Positions 25,991 through 35,555 of a DNA stretch of 64,000 bases are shown here, in pieces. The translations under genes were made by a program, and so were the position numbers. The first letter of the stretch is position 1; every line of letters starts with the position of its first letter. Source of the stretch: AAA164-E04 sp014239995 (GTDB taxonomy: Bacteria > Verrucomicrobiota > Verrucomicrobiia > Limisphaerales > AAA164-E04); contig JAQWLM010000004.1 of assembly GCA_029247315.1 (NCBI GenBank), positions 16,840 to 80,839 on the forward strand. Direction: 5' to 3'. Below the pieces are notes generated by a model. It ran no database searches, was not told where the DNA came from, and saw only the letters and a program-made list of their open reading frames with translations.

Positions 25991-28672
25991 TTACTTGACA
26001 ACGATATTAACAAGTTTCCCGGGAACAACGATCATTTTTTTAACTGATTTCCCATCAATGAAAGTCTTTACTTTCGTTGATTCCAGTGCCAGTGCTTCGA
26101 TGAGTTCACGTTTTGAATCACATGGAATAGTCACACGATCTCGCAATTTCCCATTGACCTGCACCGGGATTTCTATCGAGTCCTCAACAAGCAATTTCGG
26201 ATCATGAATCGGCCAGGGCTCGTAGGCAATGATCGACTCTGTTTCACCTGCAAGCATCCCGTGGAGTTCCTCTGCCAAATGGGGGGCAAAGGGATGCAAC
26301 AGCAAAAGGAATGTCTTCATGCATTCCTTTGGCCGGGTCTCCCAGTTGGTGGCATCGTTCACAAACACCATCATGGCGGAAATGGCCGTATTGAATCTCA
26401 TGTGCTGCAAATCCTCTGTTACCTTTTGAATACAGGTGTGGAGGGATTTGAGTTGTTCCGAGGTGGGTTTGAGCCCTGACTGAACGGACCCATTGAGCCT
26501 TAATACTGCAAGTTGTTGCTCTGCATTTTCATTTTCAACGGCAGTTTTCTGTGCATATTCAAGCTCACTTTCCTCATCCACTATGAGACGCCAAACACGA
26601 CCTAGAAATCGATACACGCCCTCAACCCCCTTGGTATTCCATGGCTTGGACATCTCAAGGGGTCCCATGAACATCTCATAAAGACGAAATGCATCCGCCC
26701 CATAATGGGCAACGATGTCGTCCGGATTAACCACATTCCCTCTTGATTTGGACATCTTCTGGCCATCCTCTCCCATGATAAGGCCTTGATTGACAAGTTT
26801 GAAGAAAGGCTCAGGGGTCGAGGTCAAATCCAGGTCAAAAAGGACTTTGTGCCAGAACCGTGCATATAAGAGATGCAGAACAGCATGCTCGGTGCCCCCC
26901 ACGTAGAGATCCACCCCTGGGTTTGCATCCGGTTGCCCACTTCCCATCCAATAGGTTTCCGTTTCCCGGTCACAGAACTTTTCCTTATTGTGGGCATCAA
27001 GATAGCGCAAGTAATACCAGCAACTGCCAGCCCACTGAGGCATGGTATTTGTCTCACGCAGGGAGCCGTCTTTCATGTTCACCCAATCGGAGGCACGAGC
27101 GAGAGGAGGCTCCCCGTCAGAGGTGGGTTTAAAGTCTGACAGTTCGGGAAGCAAGACCGGCAACTCATGCTCACCCACCGAATGATGCCGTCCCTTTTTC
27201 CAGAGAATCGGAAACGGTTCCCCCCAAAACCGTTGCCGACTGAACAACCAGTCGCGCAACTTGAAATTGACTTGTCTGCTACCTTTTTGATGCTCCTCGA
27301 GCCAACAAATCATCTTTTGCCTTGCCTCCGCAGTCGGAAGTTCATTAAGGAAGTCCGAATTGACGCTGACGCCGTCACCCACAAAACCAATGGAATCCTG
27401 ACCCTGCGGTGCCTGCACCACCTTTAGTACAGGCAAGTTAAATTTTTCAGCAAATTCCAGATCCCGCGCATCATGAGCCGGAACGGCCATGATTGCGCCC
27501 GTACCGTATGTTGCTAGCACGTAATCGGCAATCCATATGGGTATCCGTTCGCCATTGACCGGATTGATGGCATGGGCTCCGATAAAGACGCCTGTCTTGT
27601 TCTTGCCTAGCTCGGTTCTCTCGAGATCACTTTTGCGTGCTGCATAGTCCTGATATGCAGACACGGCCTTTTGTTGCTCCTCTGAGGTCAGTGCAAGCAC
27701 CAGGTCATGCTCAGGAGACAGAACCATGTAGGTAGCACCAAACAAGGTATCTGGTCGGGTTGTAAAAACCGTGATACATGCATCCTTGTCGGCTACTTGG
27801 AAATGCACTTCTGCCCCCTCAGATCGCCCTATCCAATTTCGCTGCATCTCTTTCAGTGATTCACTCCATTGAATTTCCTCCAATCCCTGAAGCAGTTTAT
27901 CGGCAAAGGCAGTGATTCTGAGCATCCATTGGCGCATGGGCTTTCGAAGGACAGGAAAACCCCCAATCTCGCTTTTACCCTCGACTACCTCCTCATTGGC
28001 CAACACAGTCCCAAGCTCTGGACACCAATTGACGGGTGCTTCAGCGACATATGCCAGGCGTCTCTCATCCCTGTAGGAGGCTCGTTCCTCCTCCTCACGT
28101 ACCTCATTGGGTATACTGAGGGTCTCGATAGGCTCAGCACGTCCGGTTTCTGGATTGTACCATGAGTGGTAGAGTTTGAGGAATATCCATTGGGTCCAGC
28201 GAAAATAGTCAGGATCAGTTGTATCAATTTCCCGAGACCAATCGTAACTGAAGCCCAGGGATTTGATCTGGCGCTTAAAATTCGTAACATTCGCTTCCGT
28301 CGTCGTGCGGGGATGCTGACCTGTCTTGATGGCATATTGCTCTGCAGGAAGGCCGAAGGCGTCCCAACCCATGGGGTGAAGTACGTTGAATCCCCTGGCT
28401 CTTTTATATCGAGCCAAGATATCCGTTGCCGTGTAGCCCTCAGGATGCCCAACGTGCAGACCACTACCCGATGGGTAGGGAAACATATCCAAAATATAAT
28501 ATTTAGGTGGAAGGTCCGCCAGTGAGGTTTTCCCGGTCAACCCATGTCGCTTGGCAAAAGGGTGGTCTGCAGGAATCGTCTCTTGAGGATTCCATGCACG
28601 GAACGCCGTCTGTTCATCCCAGAGGCGTTGACGCTTGGACTCGATGACGTCGAATGGATACTGCTTTCGCAT
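25991..28672 (-). CDS. leuS: Leucyl-tRNA synthetase
   Basis: The 893-residue protein is a full-length class I leucyl-tRNA synthetase, charging tRNA-Leu in the cytoplasm. Present are the HIGH-type signature HVGHPEGYTATDILARYKRA near 75, the editing domain (CITVFTTRPDTLFGATYMVL, YGTGAIMAVPAHDARDLEF), the KMSKS motif KMSKSRGNVVNPDDIV near 650, the anticodon-binding region and the C-terminal tail (MIVVPGKLVNIVVK). Length matches bacterial LeuS (about 860-900). Start ATG 28672 (MRKQYPFDVIESKRQRLWDE). The TIM-barrel gene follows in the same transcript. Confidence 0.98.
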   Translation of the reverse strand: MRKQYPFDVIESKRQRLWDEQTAFRAWNPQETIPADHPFAKRHGLTGKTSLADLPPKYYILDMFPYPSGSGLHVGHPEGYTATDILARYKRARGFNVLHPMGWDAFGLPAEQYAIKTGQHPRTTTEANVTNFKRQIKSLGFSYDWSREIDTTDPDYFRWTQWIFLKLYHSWYNPETGRAEPIETLSIPNEVREEEERASYRDERRLAYVAEAPVNWCPELGTVLANEEVVEGKSEIGGFPVLRKPMRQWMLRITAFADKLLQGLEEIQWSESLKEMQRNWIGRSEGAEVHFQVADKDACITVFTTRPDTLFGATYMVLSPEHDLVLALTSEEQQKAVSAYQDYAARKSDLERTELGKNKTGVFIGAHAINPVNGERIPIWIADYVLATYGTGAIMAVPAHDARDLEFAEKFNLPVLKVVQAPQGQDSIGFVGDGVSVNSDFLNELPTAEARQKMICWLEEHQKGSRQVNFKLRDWLFSRQRFWGEPFPILWKKGRHHSVGEHELPVLLPELSDFKPTSDGEPPLARASDWVNMKDGSLRETNTMPQWAGSCWYYLRYLDAHNKEKFCDRETETYWMGSGQPDANPGVDLYVGGTEHAVLHLLYARFWHKVLFDLDLTSTPEPFFKLVNQGLIMGEDGQKMSKSRGNVVNPDDIVAHYGADAFRLYEMFMGPLEMSKPWNTKGVEGVYRFLGRVWRLIVDEESELEYAQKTAVENENAEQQLAVLRLNGSVQSGLKPTSEQLKSLHTCIQKVTEDLQHMRFNTAISAMMVFVNDATNWETRPKECMKTFLLLLHPFAPHLAEELHGMLAGETESIIAYEPWPIHDPKLLVEDSIEIPVQVNGKLRDRVTIPCDSKRELIEALALESTKVKTFIDGKSVKKMIVVPGKLVNIVVK

Positions 28673-28821
28673 GTCTGCAATAGTTGAGGTCGTTGGGGTT
28701 AATGCAATTCAAAAAATAGAGTAACGAGACCTGGCACGACAGTTAGCTTCTGTCGGTCCAGTGGAATTTACAGTGGGCAACTTCGGAGGAAGAAAAGCTG
28801 AGTCCCACTCACCGAGAAAAG

Positions 28822-29130
28822 TTAACGCTTGTTAAGCACAGTACCAAGCAGGAGACCGCCAAGCGCAGCCAAACCCAAGGACTGGTAGGGGTAGCGACGA
28901 ATGATCTGATCCAGCACTTCCACGCCAGCGTATGTCTGTTCATCGATACGGTGACAGGATTTTTTCAGTCGTTCTAGACGCTCCAACAGTTCGGACTTGG
29001 ATTTTTCGGGTAAATCCTCGGCCGTGTTCCTGATCAAGCCTTCCGCTTCCTCGATCAGATTCCTGATATCCTGAAGCAATTGTTTCCGACCACCCTCGTC
29101 TGTAGTCAGGTTGTTAAAATAGGTTTCCAT
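28822..29130 (-). CDS. DUF883/ElaB-like membrane-anchored stress protein
   Basis: A 102-residue protein with a helical, charge-rich N-terminal part (ETYFNNLTTDEGGRKQLLQ, EEAEGLIRNTAEDL) and a C-terminal segment IRRYPYQSLGLAALGGLLLG, the signature of the ElaB/YqjD/DUF883 family, with the membrane helix near the end and a short basic tail. E. coli YqjD anchors ribosomes at the membrane in stationary phase; whether this one does so is unknown. It lies alone, with about 150 bp of noncoding sequence before leuS and a 311-bp region upstream. Confidence 0.85.
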   Translation of the reverse strand: METYFNNLTTDEGGRKQLLQDIRNLIEEAEGLIRNTAEDLPEKSKSELLERLERLKKSCHRIDEQTYAGVEVLDQIIRRYPYQSLGLAALGGLLLGTVLNKR

Positions 29131-29441
29131 AGAACTGTTTGCTCGCTACATCCGGATTTGCCTGAAGGCACTTGCCCCAGATAACGCGCTCTCCTTTATG
29201 CGCAATAAGGGAATCCATTTCAAGGATTACATGCCAGGAAGCTTGAACCACTTCCTGGCCTATGGAAAAGGCCGATAAACGTTATGCATCATCCCCTGAC
29301 TCTTAAATCCGGATCACCTGAGGATGCGTCCTTGCCTGAGACGTATCGCCCTGAGAGGGTTACCATGGGATAGGCAAAGTTAAGGATTGCGAACGGTTAA
29401 TATTTTGCTTATTTGTGTGAGCTCTGACAACCCTCAAGAAC
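29131..29441. other. Divergent intergenic region between DUF883-like and DUF1080 genes
   Basis: 311 bp without a gene. It contains an inverted repeat CCAGGAAG (29234-29241) / CTTCCTGG (29251-29258) with a 9-bp spacer and an AT-rich stretch (AATATTTTGCTTATTT near 29400) just before the DUF1080 gene, which could carry its promoter. Nothing else was recognised. Confidence 0.5.
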
Positions 29442-30800
29442 ATGAAACATCAACCATTCCGCCATGCCCTGCAACTCTGCACGCTACTCTATCTTTCTGT
29501 GACATCTGTGCTCGCAGGAGAGTGGGAAATATTATTTGACGGCTCAGGCACGGAAGCCCTCCGTGGTTACCAGATGAGCTCATTCCCATCAAAAGGATGG
29601 GACTTGGGGGACGATGCGACCCTGAGGTCCAACCCAGATGGGCAGGTCATTGACATCATCACAAAGAAAAAATATCAGCATTTCGAATTGGTGTTCGAGT
29701 GGAGATCAACACCAGGGGCCAACAGTGGTGTGATGTACAAGGTACAGGAAATCAGTGACAAAGCTTGGCATACAGGTCCTGAGTATCAAATTCTGGATGA
29801 CTCAAAGCATCCTGACGCCAAGGACAGGCTCACCTCAGCAGGTTCACTCTATGGTCTGGTCAGTGCAGAAGGAAAAACACTCAAACCGATAGGTGAATTC
29901 AATCACTCGCGTATCCTGCTTTCGGGAAACCTTCTGGAACATTGGTTGAACGGGAAAAAGGTTGTCGCATGCAGGTTGGGTTCCTTCGGAATGGAACAAT
30001 TGATCGCCAAAAGCAAGTTTTCCCCTCACAAGGCTTTCGCCAAGTCTAGCAAAGGTCATATTGTCTTTCAGCACCACCATGACGAGGTTTGGTTCAGGAA
30101 TATCAAAATCAGATCACTCCCTGAATCCATGCAACTGATGGAGCCAAAGCGTGCCAACACCCTTAGCAAGGCATGGCGTGAAATTGGCTGGAGAAACCTG
30201 TTCAATGGCAAAAATACCGACCGTTGGAGGGGCTTCAAAAAGGAGCAATTTCCGGAAAAGGGCTGGCGCATCGTAAACGACTGTCTCACGCATGTCGACA
30301 AAGGGGGAGGTGGGGACATCATCACCAAGTCAAAATACGGACAATTTGACTTCCAGTGGGAGTGGAAAGTGGCACCTGCCGCCAACAGCGGTGTGAAGTA
30401 TTTTATCATGGAGGAGCGCGGAGGGGCCATCGGTCACGAATACCAAGTGATTGATGACACAAAACATCCGGACGCTCAACGCGGCCCCAAATGGCAAACA
30501 GCTGCGTTTTATGATGTTTTTTCAGCAACAAATCGGGTGCTTCAACCTGTTGGCTCATTCAACAGGAGTCGCATACAGGTGAAAGAGCAGGAGGCAGAAC
30601 ATTGGCTCAATGGAATCATGGTGCTCAGCTACAAGCTGGGAAGCAAGAGGGTGCTGGATGCCGTCGCTACGAGCAAATTCAGCAGGGTAGAAAAGTTTGG
30701 CTTCAGGCATCAGGGACACATACTTCTGCAGGACCACCAGGATGAAGTGCATTACCGAAACCTTCGTATCAAACGCCTGGGCAAAAAAAGAAAGCCGTAA
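29442..30800 (+). CDS. Secreted protein with two DUF1080 (3-keto-disaccharide hydrolase-like) domains
   Basis: A 452-residue protein with a signal peptide (ALQLCTLLYLSVTSVLAG) and two copies of the DUF1080 jelly roll. The hallmark F-x-W-R/E-W-x-x-x-P-x-A-N-S-G-V occurs twice (VFEWRSTPGANSGVMYKVQE near 88 and FQWEWKVAPAANSGVKYFIM near 305), each followed by a YQ-I/V-x-DD-x-KHPDA segment and a W-x-HWLNG loop. DUF1080 proteins include 3-keto-glucoside hydrolases and other glycan-binding proteins. Two fused copies are less usual than one. It stands alone and is probably extracellular or periplasmic. Confidence 0.88.
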   Translation: MKHQPFRHALQLCTLLYLSVTSVLAGEWEILFDGSGTEALRGYQMSSFPSKGWDLGDDATLRSNPDGQVIDIITKKKYQHFELVFEWRSTPGANSGVMYKVQEISDKAWHTGPEYQILDDSKHPDAKDRLTSAGSLYGLVSAEGKTLKPIGEFNHSRILLSGNLLEHWLNGKKVVACRLGSFGMEQLIAKSKFSPHKAFAKSSKGHIVFQHHHDEVWFRNIKIRSLPESMQLMEPKRANTLSKAWREIGWRNLFNGKNTDRWRGFKKEQFPEKGWRIVNDCLTHVDKGGGGDIITKSKYGQFDFQWEWKVAPAANSGVKYFIMEERGGAIGHEYQVIDDTKHPDAQRGPKWQTAAFYDVFSATNRVLQPVGSFNRSRIQVKEQEAEHWLNGIMVLSYKLGSKRVLDAVATSKFSRVEKFGFRHQGHILLQDHQDEVHYRNLRIKRLGKKRKP

Positions 30801-30949
30801 CCTTCCAGGACCGTCATGAGCAACACGCGCAGGATCGTAAAATAGCCATCCACCGTGCTCAACCCCTTGACGCCTTCACAGTTTAACACGCAGACCGAAA
30901 TATCTTCGGCAAAAGGGTGCCCGATGTTTCGAGAGCATCGATCTTTTCA

Positions 30950-32047
30950 TCAAAGCGGAAGGATGATCCTAAACAAAGCACCCTTGCCGGGGTTAGGAAC
31001 AACGCGTATGTCCCCACGATGGTCTTGAATAATTTTCTTGGAAATAGAAAGTCCCAGACCCGTCCCCTGCTTCTTGCCATGTGTTGCAAAGGCATCAAAA
31101 ATACGAGATGCAATATCTGGGTGAATACCTGAACCACTGTCTTCAATATCGGTCTCTAACGAATCACCCGTTTGCCGGACCGTCCATGTGATGGTCCCAC
31201 CTTCGGTCATCGCATCCAATGCATTTGCAATCAGGTTGTGAAAAACGCGCTTGAGACGCCGAGGGTCGAGATTAACCTCCACATCAGGCACTTCATCACT
31301 CAATATCAAGCGTACCCTTCTGCTCTCGGTTTCTGCCCCGATTTCTTCAATGGTCTCTTTGATAAAATCGCGGTAAGGATGCTTGGAGAGAACAAGCTCC
31401 GAGGGACCACCTCGAGAAAATTCCAGCAATTCATTAATCATGTCACTCATGCGCTGCACCTGTTGATGAATCAGCTGATGGGTGTCTTTACGAGCCTTCT
31501 CTTCCCCTCCGTTGAAAACGGAACACTCTGAAACCAAATTGATGACGTGAAGCGGATTCTTAAAATCATGCACAATCGACCTGGCAAACCGCCCTACCAA
31601 AGACAAACGCTCGGATTGCAGGGATTCCTCCACAAATTTATGATTAAACTCTCTTAGACGGGCACTGGTTTCTCTGAACAATCGAAGGGAAAAGGCAGAA
31701 GATTCACTGAAGAGACTCATGATCATTTCCCGTGGAACAAATATCAACTTGGTATCCACCAAGGCATTGACCGCCGCTGATCTTGCTCCGTCGTCAAGCA
31801 CGGCCATTTCACCAAAAAAATCACCATTCCCGACGCGAGCAAGTTGTCGGGTCTGTTGATTCGGCATACGAACGTTAATGGCTACCTCTCCCTCAGCGAC
31901 AAAATAAATCCCATCCCCTGGATCCCCTTCCTTAAAGATGTTTTCTCCAGCGCCAAAGCTCCGTCGTTCACACCTTGACTCCAAGCGATTCAATTGCGCA
32001 GCATCCAGGTCGATGAATAAATGAATATGTTTCAGATCAATGGACAT
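30950..32047 (-). CDS. Cyclic-nucleotide-binding-domain histidine kinase
   Basis: The 365-residue soluble protein fuses a CRP-type sensor domain to a histidine kinase. The N-terminal part (about 1-125) has the cNMP fold with a phosphate-binding-cassette pattern FFGEMAVLDDGARSAAVNAL. Next comes HisKA with phospho-acceptor His160 (RSIVHDFKNPLHVINLVSE), then HATPase with N box FHNLIANALDAM, DSGSGI and GTGLGLSISKKIIQDHRG. No membrane helix or receiver is present, so it probably senses a small ligand in the cytoplasm and phosphorylates an unlinked response regulator. The HDFxNPL H-box resembles NtrB-type kinases. It lies 98 bp past the cupin gene on the same strand. Confidence 0.9.
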   Translation of the reverse strand: MSIDLKHIHLFIDLDAAQLNRLESRCERRSFGAGENIFKEGDPGDGIYFVAEGEVAINVRMPNQQTRQLARVGNGDFFGEMAVLDDGARSAAVNALVDTKLIFVPREMIMSLFSESSAFSLRLFRETSARLREFNHKFVEESLQSERLSLVGRFARSIVHDFKNPLHVINLVSECSVFNGGEEKARKDTHQLIHQQVQRMSDMINELLEFSRGGPSELVLSKHPYRDFIKETIEEIGAETESRRVRLILSDEVPDVEVNLDPRRLKRVFHNLIANALDAMTEGGTITWTVRQTGDSLETDIEDSGSGIHPDIASRIFDAFATHGKKQGTGLGLSISKKIIQDHRGDIRVVPNPGKGALFRIILPL

Positions 32048-32145
32048 GTCCTGTGATTAATACGAGAAAGAGTTAAGTCGTTACCACCAGAGATCGATCT
32101 TTTTCGAACCGCAAAAGAGCCACAACCTGTAAGGAAGGGAGATCA

Positions 32146-33402
32146 TTATGCCTTATAACCCGCCATTTCCGGTGCATCTCCATTGACTTCAGGGCCGAAA
32201 TATCGGAGGCAGACAAGAGGTTCGGTGGAGCTTGTGTTTTCAAAAACAACCCCCTCACGCGCTCCACTCTCAGTGCAGTAGTATTCATCCTCGGTCAGTT
32301 CATGAAAACGAATCAGCTTGGGACTGTTCAAGGGTTGACCGTTGATTGTGCCCTTGCCTTGAGTGCAAATGAGGCCATAAGCCCCAAGATCGCTGATCCT
32401 GCACTTTACACCAGGATCAACCGTCAGTTCCTTGGCCGTGAAATATTGCTTGGAACGCATTTTACCATAGACGATCCATCGGTCGACATACCCCTCCGAT
32501 GCAGTATCCTGAACAGGGATGGGCTCAAGATAATGGTTATCCTTGAAGTCAGGATCCACATTCGCTTCCCAATCGAGTTGATCGACAATAAAATCAAGAT
32601 CTTGATGTTTCTCCCTCGGCATGTCCTTGACCAGGAGATCCCAGGGGACATGACGCCCCTCTACCAGACTTTGATACATGCCAAAGACATCACTGCCCCA
32701 CTGAGGCTCATATGTGCATAGGGAACCCGGAGCATGCAGGAGGCAAGGCCCGACCAACCACCCTGTTCCCGGCTTGAGTCGGTAGGCTTTGGAGAGATCC
32801 AGGATTCCGTTGTCTCCCTTGTTCCAGTTCTCGAGGCACTGTCGCACCTGGGCTTTTGTTGTACCGGGTTCAAGGCCAAAAAAGGTGTATGGAAAATTAT
32901 TTCCAATATTGTTGTGTTGCGGTGGAAAATAATAGCTTTCAGGCTTACCTTCCTGTCCAACCAGCTTGGCCTGCTCCTCACTCTGGTGCATGTGATGTGG
33001 TATCGGCCCCATGTTATCAAAAAACTTCGAATAGACGGGCCACTTTCCATATTGAGACCAGATACTCTCTCCAACCAAGGTGGAACCACAGGCAGCCACT
33101 GCATCCCGCAAGGTGAACCGCTGCTTGCCGACTACACAGTAGCTGAGCCCTTCATCATGCACCCTACCCTCATTTGCCGCTTCGGTGGTGGAAGCAAACC
33201 AGCGTTCGTCGATGCCACCACGGTTTGCCCCAAAGGCGTAGGTATCGTCTGGGTGCAGTTTGAGCCTTGAACCAGGTTGCAGGAAGGATCGTGGCACCCA
33301 GCATGGGGCAAGGCGCAACAATCCACCGGTTTCCTCCAAGGCGCTTTCAACAAACTCTTTAATGCCCGAACCCGCAATGGTTAAATCATTTAGTGTGTTC
33401 AT
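32146..33402 (-). CDS. Mannose-6-phosphate isomerase-like cupin protein
   Basis: A 418-residue protein whose centre has a cupin metal site: PIPHHMHQSEEQAKLVGQEG then KPESYYFPPQHN, a pattern of class I mannose-6-phosphate-isomerase-like proteins (His, His, Glu). There is a second cupin-like part near 340-400 (YFTAKELTVDPGVKCRISDL, GLICTQGKGTINGQPL). The family is common in PVC bacteria with unknown physiological sugar. Substrate could be an aldose/ketose phosphate. It has no clear operon partner besides the cNMP-kinase downstream. Confidence 0.8.
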   Translation of the reverse strand: MNTLNDLTIAGSGIKEFVESALEETGGLLRLAPCWVPRSFLQPGSRLKLHPDDTYAFGANRGGIDERWFASTTEAANEGRVHDEGLSYCVVGKQRFTLRDAVAACGSTLVGESIWSQYGKWPVYSKFFDNMGPIPHHMHQSEEQAKLVGQEGKPESYYFPPQHNNIGNNFPYTFFGLEPGTTKAQVRQCLENWNKGDNGILDLSKAYRLKPGTGWLVGPCLLHAPGSLCTYEPQWGSDVFGMYQSLVEGRHVPWDLLVKDMPREKHQDLDFIVDQLDWEANVDPDFKDNHYLEPIPVQDTASEGYVDRWIVYGKMRSKQYFTAKELTVDPGVKCRISDLGAYGLICTQGKGTINGQPLNSPKLIRFHELTEDEYYCTESGAREGVVFENTSSTEPLVCLRYFGPEVNGDAPEMAGYKA

Positions 33403-33490
33403 CAGGTTTGAAGTGAAATGAGTTATCAGGGGTATTGAAACTCATCGCTGCTTGACGAGGCAAGATTATTCGATTGGAGCATACTGTCAT

Positions 33491-33522
33491 AACTATCCAA
33501 ACTACCAAACTACCAGACTACC
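33491..33522 (+). repeat. Four tandem 8-bp direct repeats upstream of the prepilin gene
   Basis: AACTATCC-AAACTACC-AAACTACC-AGACTACC occupies 33491-33522 without gaps, ending about 76 bp before the first prepilin-type gene. Two units are identical and the outer two differ at two or one positions. It could be a regulator-binding array or simple slippage. Confidence 0.7.
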
Positions 33523-33586
33523 CGAAGGGACGCTGAATTTTTACTTTCAAATCGGCCGTGAGCGGGTAAAAACTGAGTAATATTCC

Positions 33587-33592
33587 TATAAT
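33587..33592 (+). promoter_or_regulatory. Possible -10 box just upstream of the prepilin start codon
   Basis: A perfect TATAAT lies 6 bases before the ATG at 33599, a spacing that would start the transcript at or near the initiation codon (leaderless). No good -35 is seen at 17 bp, so this is only suggestive. Confidence 0.3.
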
Positions 33593-33598
33593 AAACTA

Positions 33599-34450
33599 AT
33601 GAAAGTCCATTCTAACTGCTCGAGTAGAGCGGGATTCACACTGATAGAACTATTGGTCGTCATTGCGATCATTGCCATCCTTGCAGGCATGCTGCTACCT
33701 GCACTCTCCAAGGCTAAATCCAAGGCAAAGGGCATCCACTGTGTTTCCAATCTGAAACAGTGGGGAATCATCTGGCAATTGTATACGGATGACAATGAAG
33801 GGAAATTCAGCGATGGTGATGTGGGTTGGGCCCGTGGTGAGTGGGTGGTGGCCCTGGCTGAACATTACCAGGAAAAACCAATGCTACTTCTTTGCCCGGA
33901 TGCCATCAACCGACGCGGGTCTGGCAGCGGCAACACTGAAATCAAGAAGCCCATTGGAACCGCCGAGAATAAACTGGCAAATTATGGAGGTGCCCATACT
34001 TCCTATAACTTCCCCAATTTCGCGGCAGACCAAGCCAAGGGCCCGGAATTCCTGATAAGCAGCTATGGCGGTAATAACTGGATTTATAACACTAAAAAGG
34101 ACATTCAGGGACGTGCAAGGAAGGACCACTGGGGCTCTTTCGACGTCACGGACAGTGTCTCGGAAATCCCATTATTTCTTGACTCCATGTGGCGTGGAGG
34201 GGGGCCGGACCATCGTAATTCCAACAAGGATGTAGCCCCGACGGTCAACGGCCAATGGACCGGTGCTGGTAAAGAATCCATGCATTTTGCGGTCGCACGT
34301 CACGGCAAAGGTATCAAGGTGGCCTACTTTGACCATTCCGTGCGTTCCACGACATCTCCCAAGCAGATTTGGTCCATGAAATGGCATCGCAGTTATCAAA
34401 GACACGGATACGAGCGCACAAAGAAATTCCCTCCCTGGCTGGGTCGCTGA
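33599..34450 (+). CDS. Prepilin-type (type II secretion/pseudopilin-like) protein, copy 1
   Basis: The 283-residue protein has a type IV prepilin leader: basic residues, RAGFTLIELLVVIAIIAILA (cleavage after the Gly, Glu+5 kept), then LPALSKAKSKAKGIHCVSNL, the usual region of verrucomicrobial prepilin-like proteins. The body contains paired Cys-containing segments and ends with HFAVARHGKGIKVAYFDHSV, the DUF1559-like C-terminal block (related to the H-x9-DG motif). These large families are exported pilin-like surface proteins of unclear function. A paralogue follows 190 bp on. Confidence 0.9.
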   Translation: MKVHSNCSSRAGFTLIELLVVIAIIAILAGMLLPALSKAKSKAKGIHCVSNLKQWGIIWQLYTDDNEGKFSDGDVGWARGEWVVALAEHYQEKPMLLLCPDAINRRGSGSGNTEIKKPIGTAENKLANYGGAHTSYNFPNFAADQAKGPEFLISSYGGNNWIYNTKKDIQGRARKDHWGSFDVTDSVSEIPLFLDSMWRGGGPDHRNSNKDVAPTVNGQWTGAGKESMHFAVARHGKGIKVAYFDHSVRSTTSPKQIWSMKWHRSYQRHGYERTKKFPPWLGR

Positions 34451-34640
34451 ACCACAAAAATGAGGGATGAATGATCATGGGCATTCAGAGGGCTATCCGT
34501 AACTATGGATAAAAAGGTTTCACCAAGTCGACTTTAAGAAAGAGAAGAGTGCAGTAGAGCTGATCTTCATGTCCCCCTTTTGGACAACGTTGCAAACCGT
34601 CAGGAAATAATCCTTTCCTTGTTCCCCTTTAAAAATTAGC

Positions 34641-35519
34641 ATGCCCTTACCCCTGAGAAACATTATGAAAGAACTGCGTTCCAAGTCATCACCCCTGAAT
34701 GGGTTTACCTTGATCGAATTACTGGTTGTCATTGCCATTATTGCCATTCTGGCTGGCATGCTGCTCCCAGCACTTTCCAAAGCAAAATCCAAAGCCAAGG
34801 GCATCCACTGTGTCTCGAACCTCAAACAGTGGGGTATTATCTGGCAAATGTATACCGACGACAATGACGGTAAATTCAGCGATGGAGACGTTGGTTGGGC
34901 ACGAGGGGAATGGGTGGTAGCACTGGCTGAACATTATCAGGAAAAACCGATGCTGCTTCTTTGCCCGGATGCCATCAATCGACGTGGATCTGGCGGTACG
35001 ACCAGAGAAATCAAGAAACCCGTTGACACACCAGAGAGTCAATTAGCGGCATGGGGTGGAGCCCACACCTCTTATAATTTTCCCAATTTTGCCAATGACT
35101 ACGAAGCGGGTTCAAGATTTCTGATCAGTAGCTACGGAGGGAACAACTGGATTTACAACGCCAAATCTGACATCCAGGGGCGCGCCAAGAAGGACCACTG
35201 GGGATCCATGAATGTTACGGATAGCGTTTCAGAAATACCACTCTTCCTCGATGCCATGTGGCGTGGAGGAGGGCCTGACCATCGCAACGGCACGAAGGAT
35301 CAAGCCCCCACTTACAACGGCCAATGGTCGGGATACGGACAGGAGTCCATGCATTTTGCCGTTGCGCGACATGGAAACGGAGTGAACGTCGCCTACTTCG
35401 ATCACTCAGTTCGCGGAACAAGATCGCCAAAACAGATCTGGGCCTTGAAGTGGCACCGAAGTTATCAACGCCATGGCTACGAACGCACCAAGAAATTCCC
35501 ACCCTGGCTGGGCAACTGA
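34641..35519 (+). CDS. Prepilin-type protein, copy 2 (tandem paralogue)
   Basis: A 292-residue paralogue of the preceding gene, very similar along most of its length (LNGFTLIELLVVIAIIAILA leader; SFAHTS-type, GGNNWIYN and HRSYQRHGYERTKKFPPWLG segments shared). Start could be 34641 or the ATG at 34665. It differs most in the middle loop (RREIKKPVDTPESQLAAWGG-like region) and is followed by the convergent ABC transporter gene. Both copies probably form surface filaments or anchor to the type II machinery. Confidence 0.9.
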   Translation: MPLPLRNIMKELRSKSSPLNGFTLIELLVVIAIIAILAGMLLPALSKAKSKAKGIHCVSNLKQWGIIWQMYTDDNDGKFSDGDVGWARGEWVVALAEHYQEKPMLLLCPDAINRRGSGGTTREIKKPVDTPESQLAAWGGAHTSYNFPNFANDYEAGSRFLISSYGGNNWIYNAKSDIQGRAKKDHWGSMNVTDSVSEIPLFLDAMWRGGGPDHRNGTKDQAPTYNGQWSGYGQESMHFAVARHGNGVNVAYFDHSVRGTRSPKQIWALKWHRSYQRHGYERTKKFPPWLGN

Positions 35520-35555
35520 CAAGCAGCACCAGCACTGAACGGGGCATTTCCGGAT

